Below are positions 21,701-34,440 of a stretch of 64,000 nucleotides of DNA, piece by piece (position 1 is the stretch's first letter; every line of letters begins with the position of its first letter). The translations under genes and the position numbers were made by a program. This stretch comes from Nereocystis luetkeana (lineage: Eukaryota; Sar; Phaeophyceae; Laminariales; Laminariaceae), in assembly GCA_031213475.1 (NCBI GenBank), contig JARUPZ010000002.1:4411049-4475048 (forward strand). The letters are read 5' to 3'. Below the pieces are notes generated by a model, which saw only the letters and a program-made list of their open reading frames with translations, was not told the origin of the DNA and did not search any database.

Positions 21701-24700
21701 GTTGACGTGACGAGCCCACGCCTTGCATCGTGGCGTTTTAGGCGCAATCTCACCATGATGCCGGGAGAGTGACGAACAACGGCGCCCCACATCGAGGAAG
21801 GAGGGGTGGCGGTACACGCTGGGTGGTGCAAGCGATCATGTATGTGCAAAAGCAGCATATAAAGGCAACAAGACAGTCGAGGACGAATGGAGTCGGTTAG
21901 ACCATACAAAACAGTGGCGTAGAGTGCCGACGCTGGGGCGATGGGCCACACCTTTGGCCTTGCCCAACCAACGCGACTACTCAAGAATTCACAAACGAAA
22001 GGGAAATCATTTTTTCATAATTTGAGCTTGATGTGAAATATGATTCATGCAAGAAGAGCATGGTGGGGCGTCCATTATACTGTATCTCGCGTACATGTGC
22101 GTTAGATGTACAGTATATATTGAGACCAGTTTGGTATTACACAGCCGTAATATGCGACCACCCTCCCTCCCATAACAAAAACTCCCATGAAACCTGCGAA
22201 GTGGGCTGCAGGCCTTGGTACGAGAGTTACTGTAGCAGGTTCGCCATGTATTTGGGAGATTGCTGATAACCCACCCCCCTTCTTGCGAAGACTTTATGGG
22301 ATCAATCTCCGCTAATATTCGAGGAGAAGTCGTTGTTTTGCTCGTGTTCATTCCATCAAGCAGGAAATGTAGCCATGGCGAGAGGATACGCTGTAACTGT
22401 TGTCGCCAGTTTGGAATATCGTCTCGATGTATTCTCGCTCAGCTACCGGGGTCACCATCTCGTCATCTCGCTAGACACTTTACCCGGGACGCGTCAGACA
22501 ACGCGTGGTTTTGTGGTTTACCATTGCTCAATGTACTCACAGCTGACGTGCCCCGAGCATCTTTGAAGGCAGATGGTGTCCTCGTTTCCACCGGTGACCG
22601 CGAGGTTGTCGAAGCTCAGATCCACGCCTTCTGCATCTTCAGCGTACAGAGTCAAGTTGTCACAAACAAGATGTTTCCGGCATGAAATAATGCCCGGGAA
22701 ATGTCCGCGCGAGAGAATGGCATGTCGGTTGAAACGACAATCAGAAGCGAAAACCACTGATTTGATGAAGCCCAGAGGGCCATTGGGCAACGAATATCGT
22801 GTGCCTCGTGGGTGAAAAGATCTTGAATTGATACCAGGTATGGATTATTAATAAATAGTTGTATTAATACAACAACCACAGCATTATTTGCTACTCATTA
22901 AGTAAGTGCCACAAGAAAAGAACGACCACGGCGATGTCGTCTCCTCGACAAAACAGTAATTCCTCATCCCCCCCCCATTTCTACGAGTAGATAGGTAAAT
23001 GAGGCAAGGCGACCTGATACATGCCGTAGGCGGTATGCGTCCGCGGCAAAAAAAACACACGGAATCCCTCCGCACTCAAAACATACCATCAACAATCCAG
23101 CAGCCCAGCTATCGCGACCAACGCGACACGGCGTGCGACGAAACAAGTCCCATGCGCTTGTTCGTGCTCGCTCGCTTCCGTAGACGACGCCGGGTTAGTG
23201 GGAAGCAGTCGCGTACAGCCCTCGCAATCAGTAATATAGAGGCCGTCGACAGACATCACGCAAAAAAAGACTAGACAGACTACGAGTACTACAGTGGTTG
23301 AATATTGACAGCCTGTATCCATTCCGCAGTGAAGAGGTTTCTTTTTGTTTTGTTTTTTCCACAAATCTGAAAAATGGGAACGAAACAAAAAGTGAGAACG
23401 GACGTGTTTTTTTAGAAAGCAAACCAATTGTGTACAACTCCAAGAAAAAAAGTTGACAGTCCTGTGGGGCTGTACAGCAGCCTTCGAATGAGCTGTCGCT
23501 CAGGCTGGAAGTCCTCGGCATCGCCGCGGTAGCCAGCATCTAGAGAAATCACAATAGAGCCAGCGTATATCGCTTTTTGCGCCCACCCGAAGGCACGAGA
23601 TGGAGCATGACCGTTCTGACGAGCTCCTCTCACAGGGCTGGCCAAGGGGTTTCGCAGGATCATTTTGGTTATCTGATACACCACATGGTTCTGGAGATAC
23701 GGCTTGGTTCTCATTTTAGGCTTCGTTCCCATTTTTCCGATTTGTCTGTTAATTTTAAAAATTATTATTCATTGGAAAAAAAAAACGCTCCCGGTTGCTG
23801 CTCTCCCCCGGTCTTGCCTCACTACGAATAGAGATGTAAATGAGGCAAGGCTGCCTGATACATGACGTAGGCCATGGTCGTTTTGAAAGAAACAATGAAA
23901 TCACGCCACACTCAAAACACACCACCAAAACCACAGAAACCCGGCGACCGCGATCACATCGAAGCTGTGTGCCACCTAATATGCCTCACGTGTTGGCCCA
24001 AGGTCGCCTGCTTCTATAGGTTCCGGGTTTGTGGGAATCGGCCACGTACAGCTCTCGCAATCAACGACGGCACAAAAAAACGCAGGCAGACAGCAGTAGT
24101 AGTACACAACAGATAAGGGAATCCTGTATGGAACCCGATATGAAAAGGATATGAAAAGGCTTTTTCACTTACAGGAAATAAACAGCATCATTGTTATTTA
24201 ATAGTAGATAAGTAAGTGGGGCAAAGCTGCCTGATACCCCCCGTAGGCCGCGTGCTCTCCCACGAACAACATACGAGAATAAAAACGAAAACCCGCCGCA
24301 TTTGAAAACTCAATACCAAAACCACAGTAGACCAGCTCCAGACGGCTTGCGAAACAAGTTTCACGCGTTAGCCCAAGCTCGCAAGCTTCTGTGGGTGCCG
24401 GGTCTGAGGAAATTGATCACGCGCACAACTTTTGTTCAGTTTTGCATGAAAACGACTGCTGCAGATGAACCTACGGACTCACTATAAATAAGGGAATCCT
24501 GTACGCCCCACAGTGAAGAGGCTTTTTGCCTAGAGATAATTACAGGCGTCGGTCGCCTCGCTCCCTCGGCCTTGCCTCTTTTGTTTCGGCCAAATTACTC
24601 CAATCGCCGTTCCTAGGTCAGACCATGGGCGTGCGGCCATTTTTGGTGGCAACCCATCGTCTTACCTGGAGCTCCATAGCACAGGTCAGTCAGAGTGCTA

Positions 24701-27700
24701 CCGCCGTACATACCTGGTAGAGGGGTAATCGAGGCACGGCTGCCTGATACATGGCGTCGGCCTTGCATTCCAAGAAAAAAACAAATTGAAGAACCAAAAT
24801 ACCGCAGCAGTCAAAACACACTACGAAGCTACAGCACCGCGGTGGCCAACTCGAGACGGCTTACATCGAAATAAGTACCACGGGTTTCCGTACACGTCAG
24901 CTTTGTGGGAATCGGCCACTCACTGCCCTTGCGATCAGTGATGCAAGAACACAAATGTCACAGATAGACATGCACAGCGGACAATCATACACACATACTA
25001 TTCATATTGTGAAAGCCTGTACGCCCTCCCCCAATCAGGAGGATTTTCCCTGTGGGCTCATAGTATGAGGACGCGAACTATGCATTTAAATCTGAACCCC
25101 ACCGCCCACGCCGTTCCACTAGCGGCAACATCGGAGCTGGCACATAGGGGGGGGGGGGGGGGGGGGGCTGCGGGAATATCTTGAAGTATGTGCGGTTTCC
25201 GTATGATTGATCCGCACATAACTGGCCGACACACCACTACACGGTAAACCAAGCTTTAAGCAAAGATTATGGTATGCCAACACACAGTCCACCCGGTTGA
25301 TCGTTTAGATAATAAACAGCCATTTGGTCGGTACTCACAAACACCCCGATGGTTTTCCAATATGATGACGTTTTGAGCGGAAGCTCCACTCGGAGTGTCG
25401 CAAAGATCCTGCGCACCGACAGCAACAACGACACCAGCAACGGCATGGAACGGTACGTGGCAAGAATACTACCGATGTTTATGGTGACGTTACGCGAAAG
25501 AAAACACACACAAAACTAAGCACGTGTTTGTTTGTTGGGCATCCGCCGAGTTGGCGTGCCGGGCATTCACCGCGTTGTTATCCTTCTTTTCTAATTCCAA
25601 CCTCACACAATTGACGCTCCAGATGCTGGTAGACCGCAGCGATTTTCTGTCTTTCTAGTTGAAGATGACATTATTGACCGACAAATGTTGACGCGATTAC
25701 TACGGAGGAGTAAAAACAATTGCTTGTCACGCAGATGCCACTAAAAATCGATGTGTGGAACACACTGCCCTACTTCTACAGCTTAGTTCTGTCCGATCGG
25801 GAATCAGTCCTCCTATGCACTCGCAAAAGCAAAGTTCTCACGCCCGTTTCGGACTTCGCTGTACTCGGTGTGTACCGTGCAGTAGATTCGTAGAGAGCAA
25901 AGAGTTGGTCGCTGGCGCGAAAACACTAGTTTGAGTCATCATAATATATATCTACTTGACGACGTTGAGCAGATTGAGCTTCCGATTTGTGGCCATTGTG
26001 TTGTGAAAACGGTCTCAATGTTGACTGCAGTGGCCATGGTCTCAACACCGGAGGGCTACCTATGTTGCAGCGCGGCGCAAATACCCCTTTGCATAATGCG
26101 TACAGTCAACACGTGCCTCACTGGCAAAACAGGCATACAACGTAGACCGTACATATTATTAGGCAATTTTGCGCAGCTGCACGACCGAAAGAATTTACTG
26201 ATAGTACCTTCCACGATAGCCCTCCATAGCTAACTGACCCGTAGCCGAGGTATCCGATGGTGCTGTCCGTTACGGTCATGGTGCACTGATCGGTAGCTGG
26301 TCGACACATGAATGAAGCGCGGGGTGAATATCCAGTGAGACGTTACATAACGTGCAAGGGGGCGGAATGGTGGCGTCTCGTGCTTTCGCATGTCAACGTT
26401 TCGTGTCTTCCCCACTTGGGTTCAGCAAACTATTTACAACTTACGGTTTTTACGAACGACAGCTTTGGCACTCGTACGGACTACTGTGAACCAACGTCAC
26501 AATCAGGGGACTCACAACCGTTATAACATGACCGGCATAAAATGTAGCCTCGCGTGGAGTCTGCCAATTCGTCCACGGCTCCGTCTTTCCAGCCAAAAAT
26601 CTGATGCAGCACGAGTTCGTTGTAAATATACATAGAAATAGAGCAAACAGGGAAGCAGAGTATCCGTGAGGTTCACGGCGGGCGCCCTTTTACGTCTCGA
26701 GAATGATCATTCTGTCGATTACCCTCGAAGGACAAATTGTGTGTAGCACACATGGGCGCGCATCGTGCCCCCAGGGTCACATTTATTTCGCGATGGAATG
26801 TCGACCGCGTCTACGATCAGAACGTGGCGAGAATGATCGATTGCTTGCACAATTATCAACCAGCATGTGCGCTCGGTCGATCGGCCGTTGCCATTAGATT
26901 GGTAGTTTTACATGAATGTTGTCACGCGACTGTCGTTGACTTCAATGACCCATAATTGTGCTCGATTTCCCAATCGACCCATCCGGAGCTGCTGTGGACC
27001 TGCTCCCGCTCGTGGGTCGACTGAAGTACCTGAGTGTCTTGGATGACTACGTTGCCTCCATTCCCGAACACCCTGCTGGGTTTAGAGTTGGTCACCAGCC
27101 GAAGTTCGTTGCAGTCACCGAGGCCCTGTAAGAAGGATGGACGACGAAGCCGTGATTAAATCCGCTTTCTGCGTTGCGACAGGCGTGAAACGTAGATAGC
27201 TGGAAACCGTTGTCTAACGAGGGATGCCTTTCGTGTAATTTGCAAAAAGGACAAAATACCCCAACCAAGGGGTTTACAAACCCGCGATTTCCTTGCCTTT
27301 CACGCGAATAGCTTGTTTCCTGCTTTACCTTGTCGTCAGTTGGGTTCATATTTTCTCCACCTGTTGGCATTCGCGGGATTGTCTACCGTTACGCTGAGAT
27401 CTTTTTGAACCAAATTATCAATTCTGTGGTGGGCGCGTTTGTAGGGTGCGGCCGCTACAAGAAGGTACAAGAAGAGACTGCGCCGTGCCCTCAGAAGCTT
27501 AAACATTGCTTTGAACTATGTGTCGAACCGTCCTTATGTTTGGGAGGTGTACACTACGTCGATGGAATACACAAATGGCGCAGATACCTTTGGCCACCGA
27601 GAGTTTCAACGGGTAGATGCCTGAAGGAACATAATACCACCTCGAAAATGGACTCTACCTGAAATATCAAGAGTAAGATCGTTTCCGTAGGCAGAGTATA

Positions 27701-29882
27701 ATATAGCCCAACATATAACCCCCCAGCGCGTAACGACCTCAACGGGGCATTCAGACAACGGAAATTCGCGGGGGAGACACGGTGAGCCTTGGCGGAACAA
27801 ATATCTTGACTTTATGTCTAACACGATGTTTCTTTGGTGCACGGCACGCGGTAGGCATGCGAAGTAGTAGGTGCGTAATTGTTCGGGCAACCTAGGTTTC
27901 GAGCCGGCTTCACCGTACAGAGTGAGCTGCTCCTGGAAGTGGGCAGGAGGAAGCATGCACGCATACCACCAGGAGCGGTTGAAAATACTGGATTGATACA
28001 ACAACGAAGAGACGCCGACCTCTTCGAGGCAAAATCGGTGGAGAAGTGGAGGACGCATTTTACAGTGACCTTTTGCCTGGCACTAAAAGACGCTACGATC
28101 CACGGGACAGAGCAGGTCAAACTTGTCACTACCATGAAAGGATATACAGTGTGTCCCCCTACCTGTCCAATGATCTTAATAGTCGAGCCAGCCTTGACGT
28201 TGAGAGTTCCATCAAATTCCCACACGCCAGACTCCACCTGCGCATTCCGGGAACAATCATGGGAAATCGTCGAAAACAAAACTACAGATCCCACCGCCGG
28301 AGTTTAAACTCATCAACTGCCAGATGGAATTCAATACTTTGCCGCAAAGTAGGTAGGTATCCGACAATGAATGGACAAAACCGACGGGTGGCGTGGATGA
28401 TTCAGAGTTCCTTCTCATCAACTGCCACTTGGAATTCAATACTTTGCTGCACAGTAAGTATGTAACCGACAATGAATGGATACAACCGACGGGTGAAGCG
28501 GATGCTTCCGAGTTGCGCTCACACTTGCCCGAAAGTCGGGGCGACGTTCAATATATAGCATGCTTGAAGAGAATTTTCCGGTGGGTGTGAGGCCTCGTAC
28601 TCTCATCGAAGGCACAGGAGATTACACTGACCGTTGGAAGACGCTCCGCGTGACACCCCTCTCCCCCCCTCCTGGTTTCACTGGGCCGGAAATCAACCGT
28701 CTGGCAAGTGTCTACCCATGCACAGTCAGCCCTGATTCGTTATCGAGCACGTAGTTTCGACGGTGAGTACTTGGGAAATGACGTCGGTGATGTTGTACTC
28801 TGCGAGGTGCTTGTCGATCCTGGTCATATCCGTACAGCCTCCTCCATCAATTCTGAGCTTGCGAGCGGTCGCATACCACTTTAGTGTTGCCTCCGCTTCG
28901 CTGCCGCATGCCGTGATCGCCTGTTAAGACCAAAGGACCACGAGCGTGCGCATCGGGGAAATATCGTCTCGTGCATTGAGCAAAGGAATGCCCATCGGGG
29001 CGTCATCTATCTCGTGCTTTTCGTTCCCCCAAATGTGTAACACGCCATATATTCACTGTTGTTAGTGCCATGAATGACGGTACATCTATGAACGTTTAGC
29101 CAGTATGCATGTATAGAAGCTCACGAAGGACTGGCACCACGGAAATTGATTTCAACAAGATACCGCACCAAAAAGTCGGCGGGGCATCTACAAACACAAC
29201 GTGAGGTGGATCTCTTGATCATTTTCAAGTACAGCGACATCTATATACCCGATGAATATCAGCACACGTTAGGTGTGCTTGTTGTTCAATCAGCATAATC
29301 GTGAGTGTCAATTCACGTTTCGCTCACGACCTCGGCACATCTTTCTATGAATCTACAGACGCACCGGTGCCGGCGTCGGCGAAGTTGTCGGTGAAAACGA
29401 AGGCGAGGGTGTCGGCGTGGTCGTAGGCGAGGTGGTTGGTACCGTCGTAGGAGAGAGGGTTGGCGCTGTCGTAGGCGAGGTGGTCGGTACGCTCGTCGGC
29501 GGGGTGGTCGGTACCATCGTAGGCGAGATGGTCGGTGCGGTCGTAGGTGTGGTGGTCGGTGCGATTGTAGGCGAGACAGTCGGTGCGGTCGTAGGCAAGA
29601 CGGATGGTGCCGTCGTAGGCGACGTGGTAGGTGCGATCGTAGTGGGTGAGGTGGTCGGTACGGTCGTAGGCGCGATGGTTGGTGCCATCGTAGGCGACAT
29701 CGTCGGTGCGATCGTAGGCGGGGTGGTTGGTGCGGTCGTAGGCGAGGGTGTCGGCGTGGTGGTAGGCGCGGTGGTCGGTACCGTCGTAGGTGAGGGTGTC
29801 GGTGCGGTCGTAGGCGAGATGGTAGGTGCAGGCGTAGTGTGGGCCGATACGAGGTTGCCGGACATTGCCGCCCAAAGACCTC
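18768..29882 (-). CDS. Gene A: secreted PT-rich parallel beta-helix protein, multi-exon
   Basis: Predicted exons (5'->3', minus): 29882-29365, 28920-28771, 28237-28163, 27125-27030, 26600-26516, 26296-26235, 25408-25339, 22636-22541, 21818-21754, 20207-20104, 18936-18768 (stop TGA). Every junction is GT-AG and phases match throughout. The first listed exon encodes the end of a signal-like stretch (GLWAAMSGNLVSA), then about 150 residues of PT repeats. The next ten exons give 323 residues of beta-helix-like rungs such as NVIILENHRGV, GLQVTGNIFD and TVTDSTIGYLG, with scattered Cys, ending NICG. The fold resembles right-handed beta-helix (pectin-lyase-like) proteins; a catalytic role is not shown. 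In a brown alga, a relative of alginate C5-epimerases is conceivable but unproven. The true start is uncertain: no ATG precedes the signal-like segment in frame, an acceptor (TTGCAG) lies just before 29882, and an upstream first exon is likely. The only in-frame ATG here is at 29865. Confidence 0.82.
22981..25055. repeat. Four diverged tandem units in the largest intron of gene A
   Basis: Units begin near 22981, 23821, 24200 and 24711 with a shared header of the type GTAAATGAGGCAAGGCTGCC-TGATACATG-CGTAGGC. Each ends about 310-350 bp later with CCTGTAYSCC...GTGAAGAGG. They make this intron 2.7 kb long against 1.9 kb in gene B, which lacks them. They are non-coding and clearly diverged, so the expansion is not recent. 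Confidence 0.75.
23361..23745. mobile_element. TIR element, 385 bp, inside the intronic array
   Basis: The ends are inverted: ACAAATCTGAAAAATGGGAA at the left, and at the right the reverse complement of ACAAATCGGAAAAATGGGAA. The match extends for about 38 bp with gaps (AACGAA, ATGAGAAC). It lies between the first and second intronic repeat units. No target duplication or transposase is visible, so the class is unknown. Confidence 0.65.
25147..25167 (+). repeat. Homopolymer G tract (about 20 bp)
   Basis: An uninterrupted G run in the gene A intron between exons 25408-25339 and 22636-22541. Its length should be treated as uncertain, because such tracts are prone to sequencing error. Confidence 0.8.
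29365..29882 (-). repeat. PT-repeat coding minisatellite in gene A
   Basis: The first listed exon of gene A is built of degenerate 12-bp units encoding P-T-x-x, giving runs such as TTPTPSPTTAPTTPP. This is a flexible, probably heavily O-glycosylated stalk between the signal peptide and the beta-helix. The other frames of the tract read as repetitive YDRTD or VVGEVVG strings and are by-products. The donor GTGCGT at 29364 cuts the repeat cleanly in phase 0. Copy number is expected to vary between individuals. Confidence 0.75.
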
Positions 29883-29895
29883 CTGCAATCAGCAC

Positions 29896-30949
29896 ACCAT
29901 TTCATGTAGGCACAGCAGGGGTGGGGGAGGGGAATTGACGGCGGTGAAGCGACACATTATCCCGAATTTTGTTACTGTTGTCGGCCTTGCTCAGGTAAAG
30001 CTGTCGAGGCATGGGGCAACAACAACACAGCAATCTACACTACTATAGGCTGGCCGCTATATTGCCACCGCTCTTCTCCACCTAGAGTGAAATTTATGGG
30101 CAGTTACCAATAACCTGTCCGCATCCAACGAACCACAGGCAGTGGAGGGCGACTGGCGGCCGTTGTCACATCCGGAACTGTCGACATGCGTACTGTAGTA
30201 CAATACCTGAACTTTGCTACGGTAGGGGTTTGAATTTGAGTCAAAATATTTTCCACTGGCGCTCCAGAACTTACACTAGAAGCTATCGAAAATCTCTGGA
30301 CCCGATGTGTATTTTCCTATAATACCAGGTATTGGCTATAGATAACCCAAAGGATCGTTTATCGGGGTTACATTGCGTAGCTTACACTTGTTCTCAAAGG
30401 TGCGGCATACAATTCCTTAAGCGAAGAGCCTCATAGCATTTAGGACCAACCCTTACCGTAACACGCGTCACCTCCAGTCAGGTGTACCACCAAAATCCCT
30501 ATTGCAATGGTGTGACTCAAGGAGCAGCCCCGTATATCTACGAGATTGTAGCCTCTTGGTCAAGCTCGGTACACAACAATCTACGAGAGTTTACGAGACG
30601 ATATAAAGACAGCTATTAAAAGGGTAGAAATATGCAGGATACTTTCGTCTATATTCACCGTGGAAACCTCTCCATCTAACTGCGTTATACTACAAACCAA
30701 CTCCACATCCACACGGGATCCACTCGGCCCTCACACGACACACTCATACCACAGACATCCCATAAAATTTGAAGAATAAACAAAAAACAACTGGATCCAA
30801 AGGTATGTCTCCGAATTTTGTGCCTCCACTTGGTTCGCCAGACCTGAGCTTAGTCTTAGTAAGCCACCCTAACAGAGTCCCCTTACCAGGTCCTTGACAG
30901 CTAGGCACCATACTAGTAAAACAAAAAATGCCTAACGGGGAGAGCGTAC
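29896..30949. other. 5' flank of gene A, promoter and probable first exon region
   Basis: No long ORF. The first coding exon of gene A (start ATG and the front of the signal peptide) and the promoter should lie here on the minus strand, but I could not identify the exon. Short candidates such as an ATG near 30124 followed by GTAACT do not give the phase needed at 29882. One TACCAGGTA occurs at 30323. Confidence 0.45.
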
Positions 30950-31378
30950 CGTACTGTGTGTACTGTTGTCTTCACATTAAATCGTCCTTTCTACCCAGCT
31001 TCATCTGTACACCCAGTGCCCGTCCTGATTCCCTATCCTAGAGAGATACTGATTATGTGGTCACAGACTGTGAGACAGAGGAAGACCAAAAGTAAAACTA
31101 AATCGCAAATTCAAGTGTCAAGCAAGTGAAGTGTCAGCGTACCGGGTACGAGTACACAACAACACAAGCAAGAACGGAAACATAAGAGCAAAAGACAATA
31201 GAACCAAAAAACAAAAATCTGAAATGAAAAAAAAAAAAAAAAAACAGAATGCGAACGACGCCATGACTTTTAGAAAGGCTGCTAGACGGAAAGCATACGC
31301 ACTCAGGAAGGGCAGGTATCTGCAACACGGACGAAGCAACACGAAACAGAGGGAGATACAGGCAAACATCTGTAAGAG

Positions 31379-33322
31379 CTAGTCGAACCGATACCTATCC
31401 ACCCGATCTATCATTTCGTTTCTGCATTCGTCGACAGCTGTATCAGAACTGCTGCCCCTCCCCCCTCCCCTCCCCCCCTTGTCGCCGTTCTTGGCGTCCT
31501 CTGCTGCGTGACGCAGCCGGCTCTTCTGTGCTCCGTCCCTGTGCCACCTCGCCATGAAGCAGTCCGCCGCTTCGATGCCCCCCCGGTACCACTTCCCGCT
31601 CTTCTTGGCCGCCCTCGGCCATAACAACGTCTCTACTCCCAACAGCAGGGGGGAGTTTTCCGTGGACCCCTCGGTGGCTTGAAAAACCCTGAGGTCGTCT
31701 GCCAGGCATTGGGCCCAGTTCTTTTCCGGTCGGCCTCGTCCCGGGTTCTCCCCACCAGCCATCGTCCCAAACATTACCCGGTGGGTCAGCCGCTCATTGG
31801 TCGTTCGCTGTACGGCCCCCGCAAAGAGGAGGCGTCGTTTGCGAATGGTCGTCTCAACGCTCTCGCATTGCGCCTTTTTGAGGGCCTTCGCGTACGACAT
31901 GAGGTGGTCAGTGCCTTGCCGGCGCTGGAAGTCAATGATCCGTAAGAGGGGTTTGTGGTGTGCCGTTCTGAGCTCATCGAAGTGCTCCTGACCAAGAATC
32001 CACGTTACGCACCCGTACAGCAGGGTCTCCATCACCTCGGCCTTTAGCATGCGCACTTTTAGAGTGAGCGGGGCATTCTCCATATCGTACAGTTCCCGTT
32101 TAAACCGGTTGTAGCATGCCCATGCGAGTCGGATCCGTCGCATGACCTCTGGCATAATGTCAGCGCTTGCGACGACAAGGCCGCCCAGGTACAAAAACTG
32201 CATCGTTTGCCTATACCTCTGCCCCGCTGCTTTGATGACGAGCGGTGAGGTCTGGGGTGCCTGATTCGGTGTCCGCAGCAGCATGGTCTCCGTCTTCGTT
32301 TCGGATATGGTGAGACCTGCTGCTTCGAAAACGGTCACAGTGACGGTCATCATCTTCGCAAGGCCTTCCGCCGACTTGGACACAATGCTCGCATCGTCCG
32401 CGTACATCATACCCCACACTGCCCTCCGTACATAAGTTAGTAGGCCAACCTTCACCCCGTCCTCGCCCAGGTCCTCCTCGAGGTGGACTAAGTCCCCCAA
32501 AATATCTGGGTCTTCACTGAAGCGTGTCAGCACGGCGTGTATCACAGCAGCGAAGAATATATTGAACAGAAGTGGAGACAAGACACATCCTTGCCGCAGC
32601 CCCTGAGTGACGTCGAACCATTCCGAGTGCTCGCCGTCATCCGTACGCACGTGAGCTCGCATGCCTTCGTGGAACTGGCGGATAACGGTAAGCATCTTCT
32701 CTGGTACGCCGAAGCGTGCGAGCACCACCCACAGTATCTCACGGTCGACGGAGTCATATGCTTTCTGCAGGTCGATGAAGCACATGTGCAGGGGGGTTTT
32801 TCTAGCTCGTCCGAGTTCTTGCAGTCGGCGCACAACGAACAGCATGTCGACCGTTGATCGTGCAGGGCGAAAGCCGCACTGTTCCTCGGGGAGTATCCCT
32901 TTGGCCTCGCAGTAGTTATTGAGGCGGGGCGCGGCCATTTTCAGCAAAACGTTGCCTGAATGGGCAACAAGCGAAATCCCTCGGTAATTGTTGCAATCAG
33001 AGCGATCCTTCTTTTTATGAAGGACGTTAATGGTCGCATCTTTCCATTGCTGGGGGACGTCACCCGTTCTCCACACGTTGACAAGTAGGTTGTGAAAATA
33101 CCGGATGAACTCGGGGTGGTCGATTTTCAGTAACTCGGCCGGAAGGGAGTCTGGTCCCACCGCTTTCCAGTTTGGCATACCCCGAATTACCGCCGTCATA
33201 TCATCCATGGCCGGTTCATCTCCAAGCGATGGTGCCAACGGCCGTTGTGGAAATACGGCGCTGATGGTTGGGTCAAGCTTAGACGACTTCGTGGTCAGGA
33301 GTGTGCCAAAAACCTTGCCCAC
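31379..33322 (-). pseudogene. LINE reverse transcriptase ORF, second lineage
   Basis: 647 residues from within the linker to the natural C-terminus ([10 protein letters not shown], then stop). Motif A is [12 protein letters not shown], motif [14 protein letters not shown] and motif [10 protein letters not shown], with intact catalytic Asp residues. The C-terminal half carries LLYGCVTW and [14 protein letters not shown]. The RT core is open, but upstream parts are disabled: a stop at 34028-34030 (TAA where a Tyr codon is expected between RID and ILTREAHR), a frame change near 33760-33800 and another near 33310. Retention of an open RT across 1.9 kb suggests a moderately young insertion. Confidence 0.88.
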
Positions 33323-33993
33323 CGTTCAAGAATGCGTACCTTGTTCCTTAGTAGCGTGCCCTCCTCGTCTCGGATGAACTGTTCGCTTCTCGCCTTTCGA
33401 TCGTCCAACCCCACCGTGGCCTTCAGGTGTTTGTAGAAACCCCGCTGGTCGTTGTCGGCGAGCAGTCTTTCCGTTTCAGCGAGGTACTCTTCGAAGTAGG
33501 CGTGCAACGCTGCATCAATCGCCCTTCGTAGATTCGCGCACGCCATCCTCAGCGTCTTCCATGCGGCTTTGCCCTTTTTGATGCGCATGCCTCGTCGGGC
33601 ATCCTCCCTCGCATCCCATGCTAGTTGTATGGCGACTGAGGTTTCCGCGGTCTTGCACCACCCGGGTTTGTGTGAGTGCCGTGGTAGGGGGGGTACATCT
33701 TTCGCTACTGCATCAAGAATAGCATCAACAAAGGATTCAGCCATCTCAGAGATACTGTTCGGTTGCGAGGAAAGGAAGGGCAGGTAGGTGTGAAAGGATC
33801 CGCGCCACGACTCGCTGCCTGCAATCTCCGTCGGATCGAAACTTCTGCAGGTCGAAAGGCCGAATTTTGGTTTTCGCTCGTACGTATCTGTTGGGTGCGA
33901 AACGACCGCTGAGGTGGACCATTGCATATATGATATTATGGTCTGAATCCGCCTTGGCTGGGGGCGGAGGCTGGGGGTGGACCTTAACATCAT
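33295..33993 (-). pseudogene. LINE linker region, second lineage, out of frame
   Basis: Encodes the segment between endonuclease and [67 protein letters not shown]. It aligns with residues about 30-180 of copy 1. Its start is out of frame with the endonuclease part and its end out of frame with the RT ORF. Confidence 0.8.
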
Positions 33994-34027
33994 GCACGCG
34001 AGATCGGTGTGCTTCGCGGGTTAGGAT

Positions 34028-34440
34028 TTAGTCAATCCGTTTTTGGTCGTTGCGGCTGCTGAAGCCGTTAAACGTATGGGGTATGCCACCCTTGCGAGCG
34101 CTAAAAACCGTGTTCGTGAGAGCGAGGCTATTGTCTGAAGCGAATGCCAGCAGGCGTTTGCCGTTGCTGTTGAGCTCATCACGTCCGTACGCTCCAAGCA
34201 CCCTACCGTCACCGCACCCTTCCATCCTCTTTCCAGTCCGTGCGTTTGCGTCTACCAGTACGAACAGGCATTCCTTCGTTGGGATCTGCTCAACCATGTG
34301 CCCCAATTTCCCCCAAAACTCCTCTTTCATCTGTGCGTTGAGGTTGGCTTCCGTTGGGGCATAGGCAACAACTAGGTCGACCGCAACGCTTTCACCAGTC
34401 AGCTCGAAGCGCATAGTAGAAGGGTAGAATTTACTAAAAT
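34028..34440 (-). pseudogene. LINE apurinic-type endonuclease domain, C-terminal part
   Basis: Contains the APE-like endonuclease signatures VVAYAPTEANL, then LFVLVDANARTG (the D-x-N catalytic block), GRDELNSNGKRLLAFA and NDQKRID at the end. In this family the next residues would be the H/I-binding end of the domain and the linker, but a TAA follows directly. The N-terminal half is missing and the element is truncated near 34440. This domain nicks target DNA to prime reverse transcription. Confidence 0.82.

Larger units (their letters stand above)
30950..34440 (-). mobile_element. LINE, second lineage, 5'-truncated
   Basis: Endonuclease remnant 34440-34028, linker and RT 33997-31379, then a 3' UTR down to about 30950. 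The 3' end block (CTCACAGTCTGTGACCACAT and CCCAGTGC..GTCC downstream) recurs as solo fragments at 40110-40345, 44600-44755 and 52940-53035. The protein is clearly related to copies 1 and 2 but distinct throughout. Confidence 0.88.

Noticed and set aside
22981-25055. CRISPR-like array
   Set aside because: Units are over 300 bp, diverged and inside a eukaryotic intron; there are no short identical repeats with unique spacers.
29417-29938. Long plus-strand ORF of VVG-type repeats
   Set aside because: It is the antisense of the PT-repeat exon; the minus frame continues into spliced conserved exons and the plus frame does not.
31118-31369. Hydrophobic minus-strand ORF
   Set aside because: Translation of the pyrimidine-rich 3' UTR of the second-lineage LINE.
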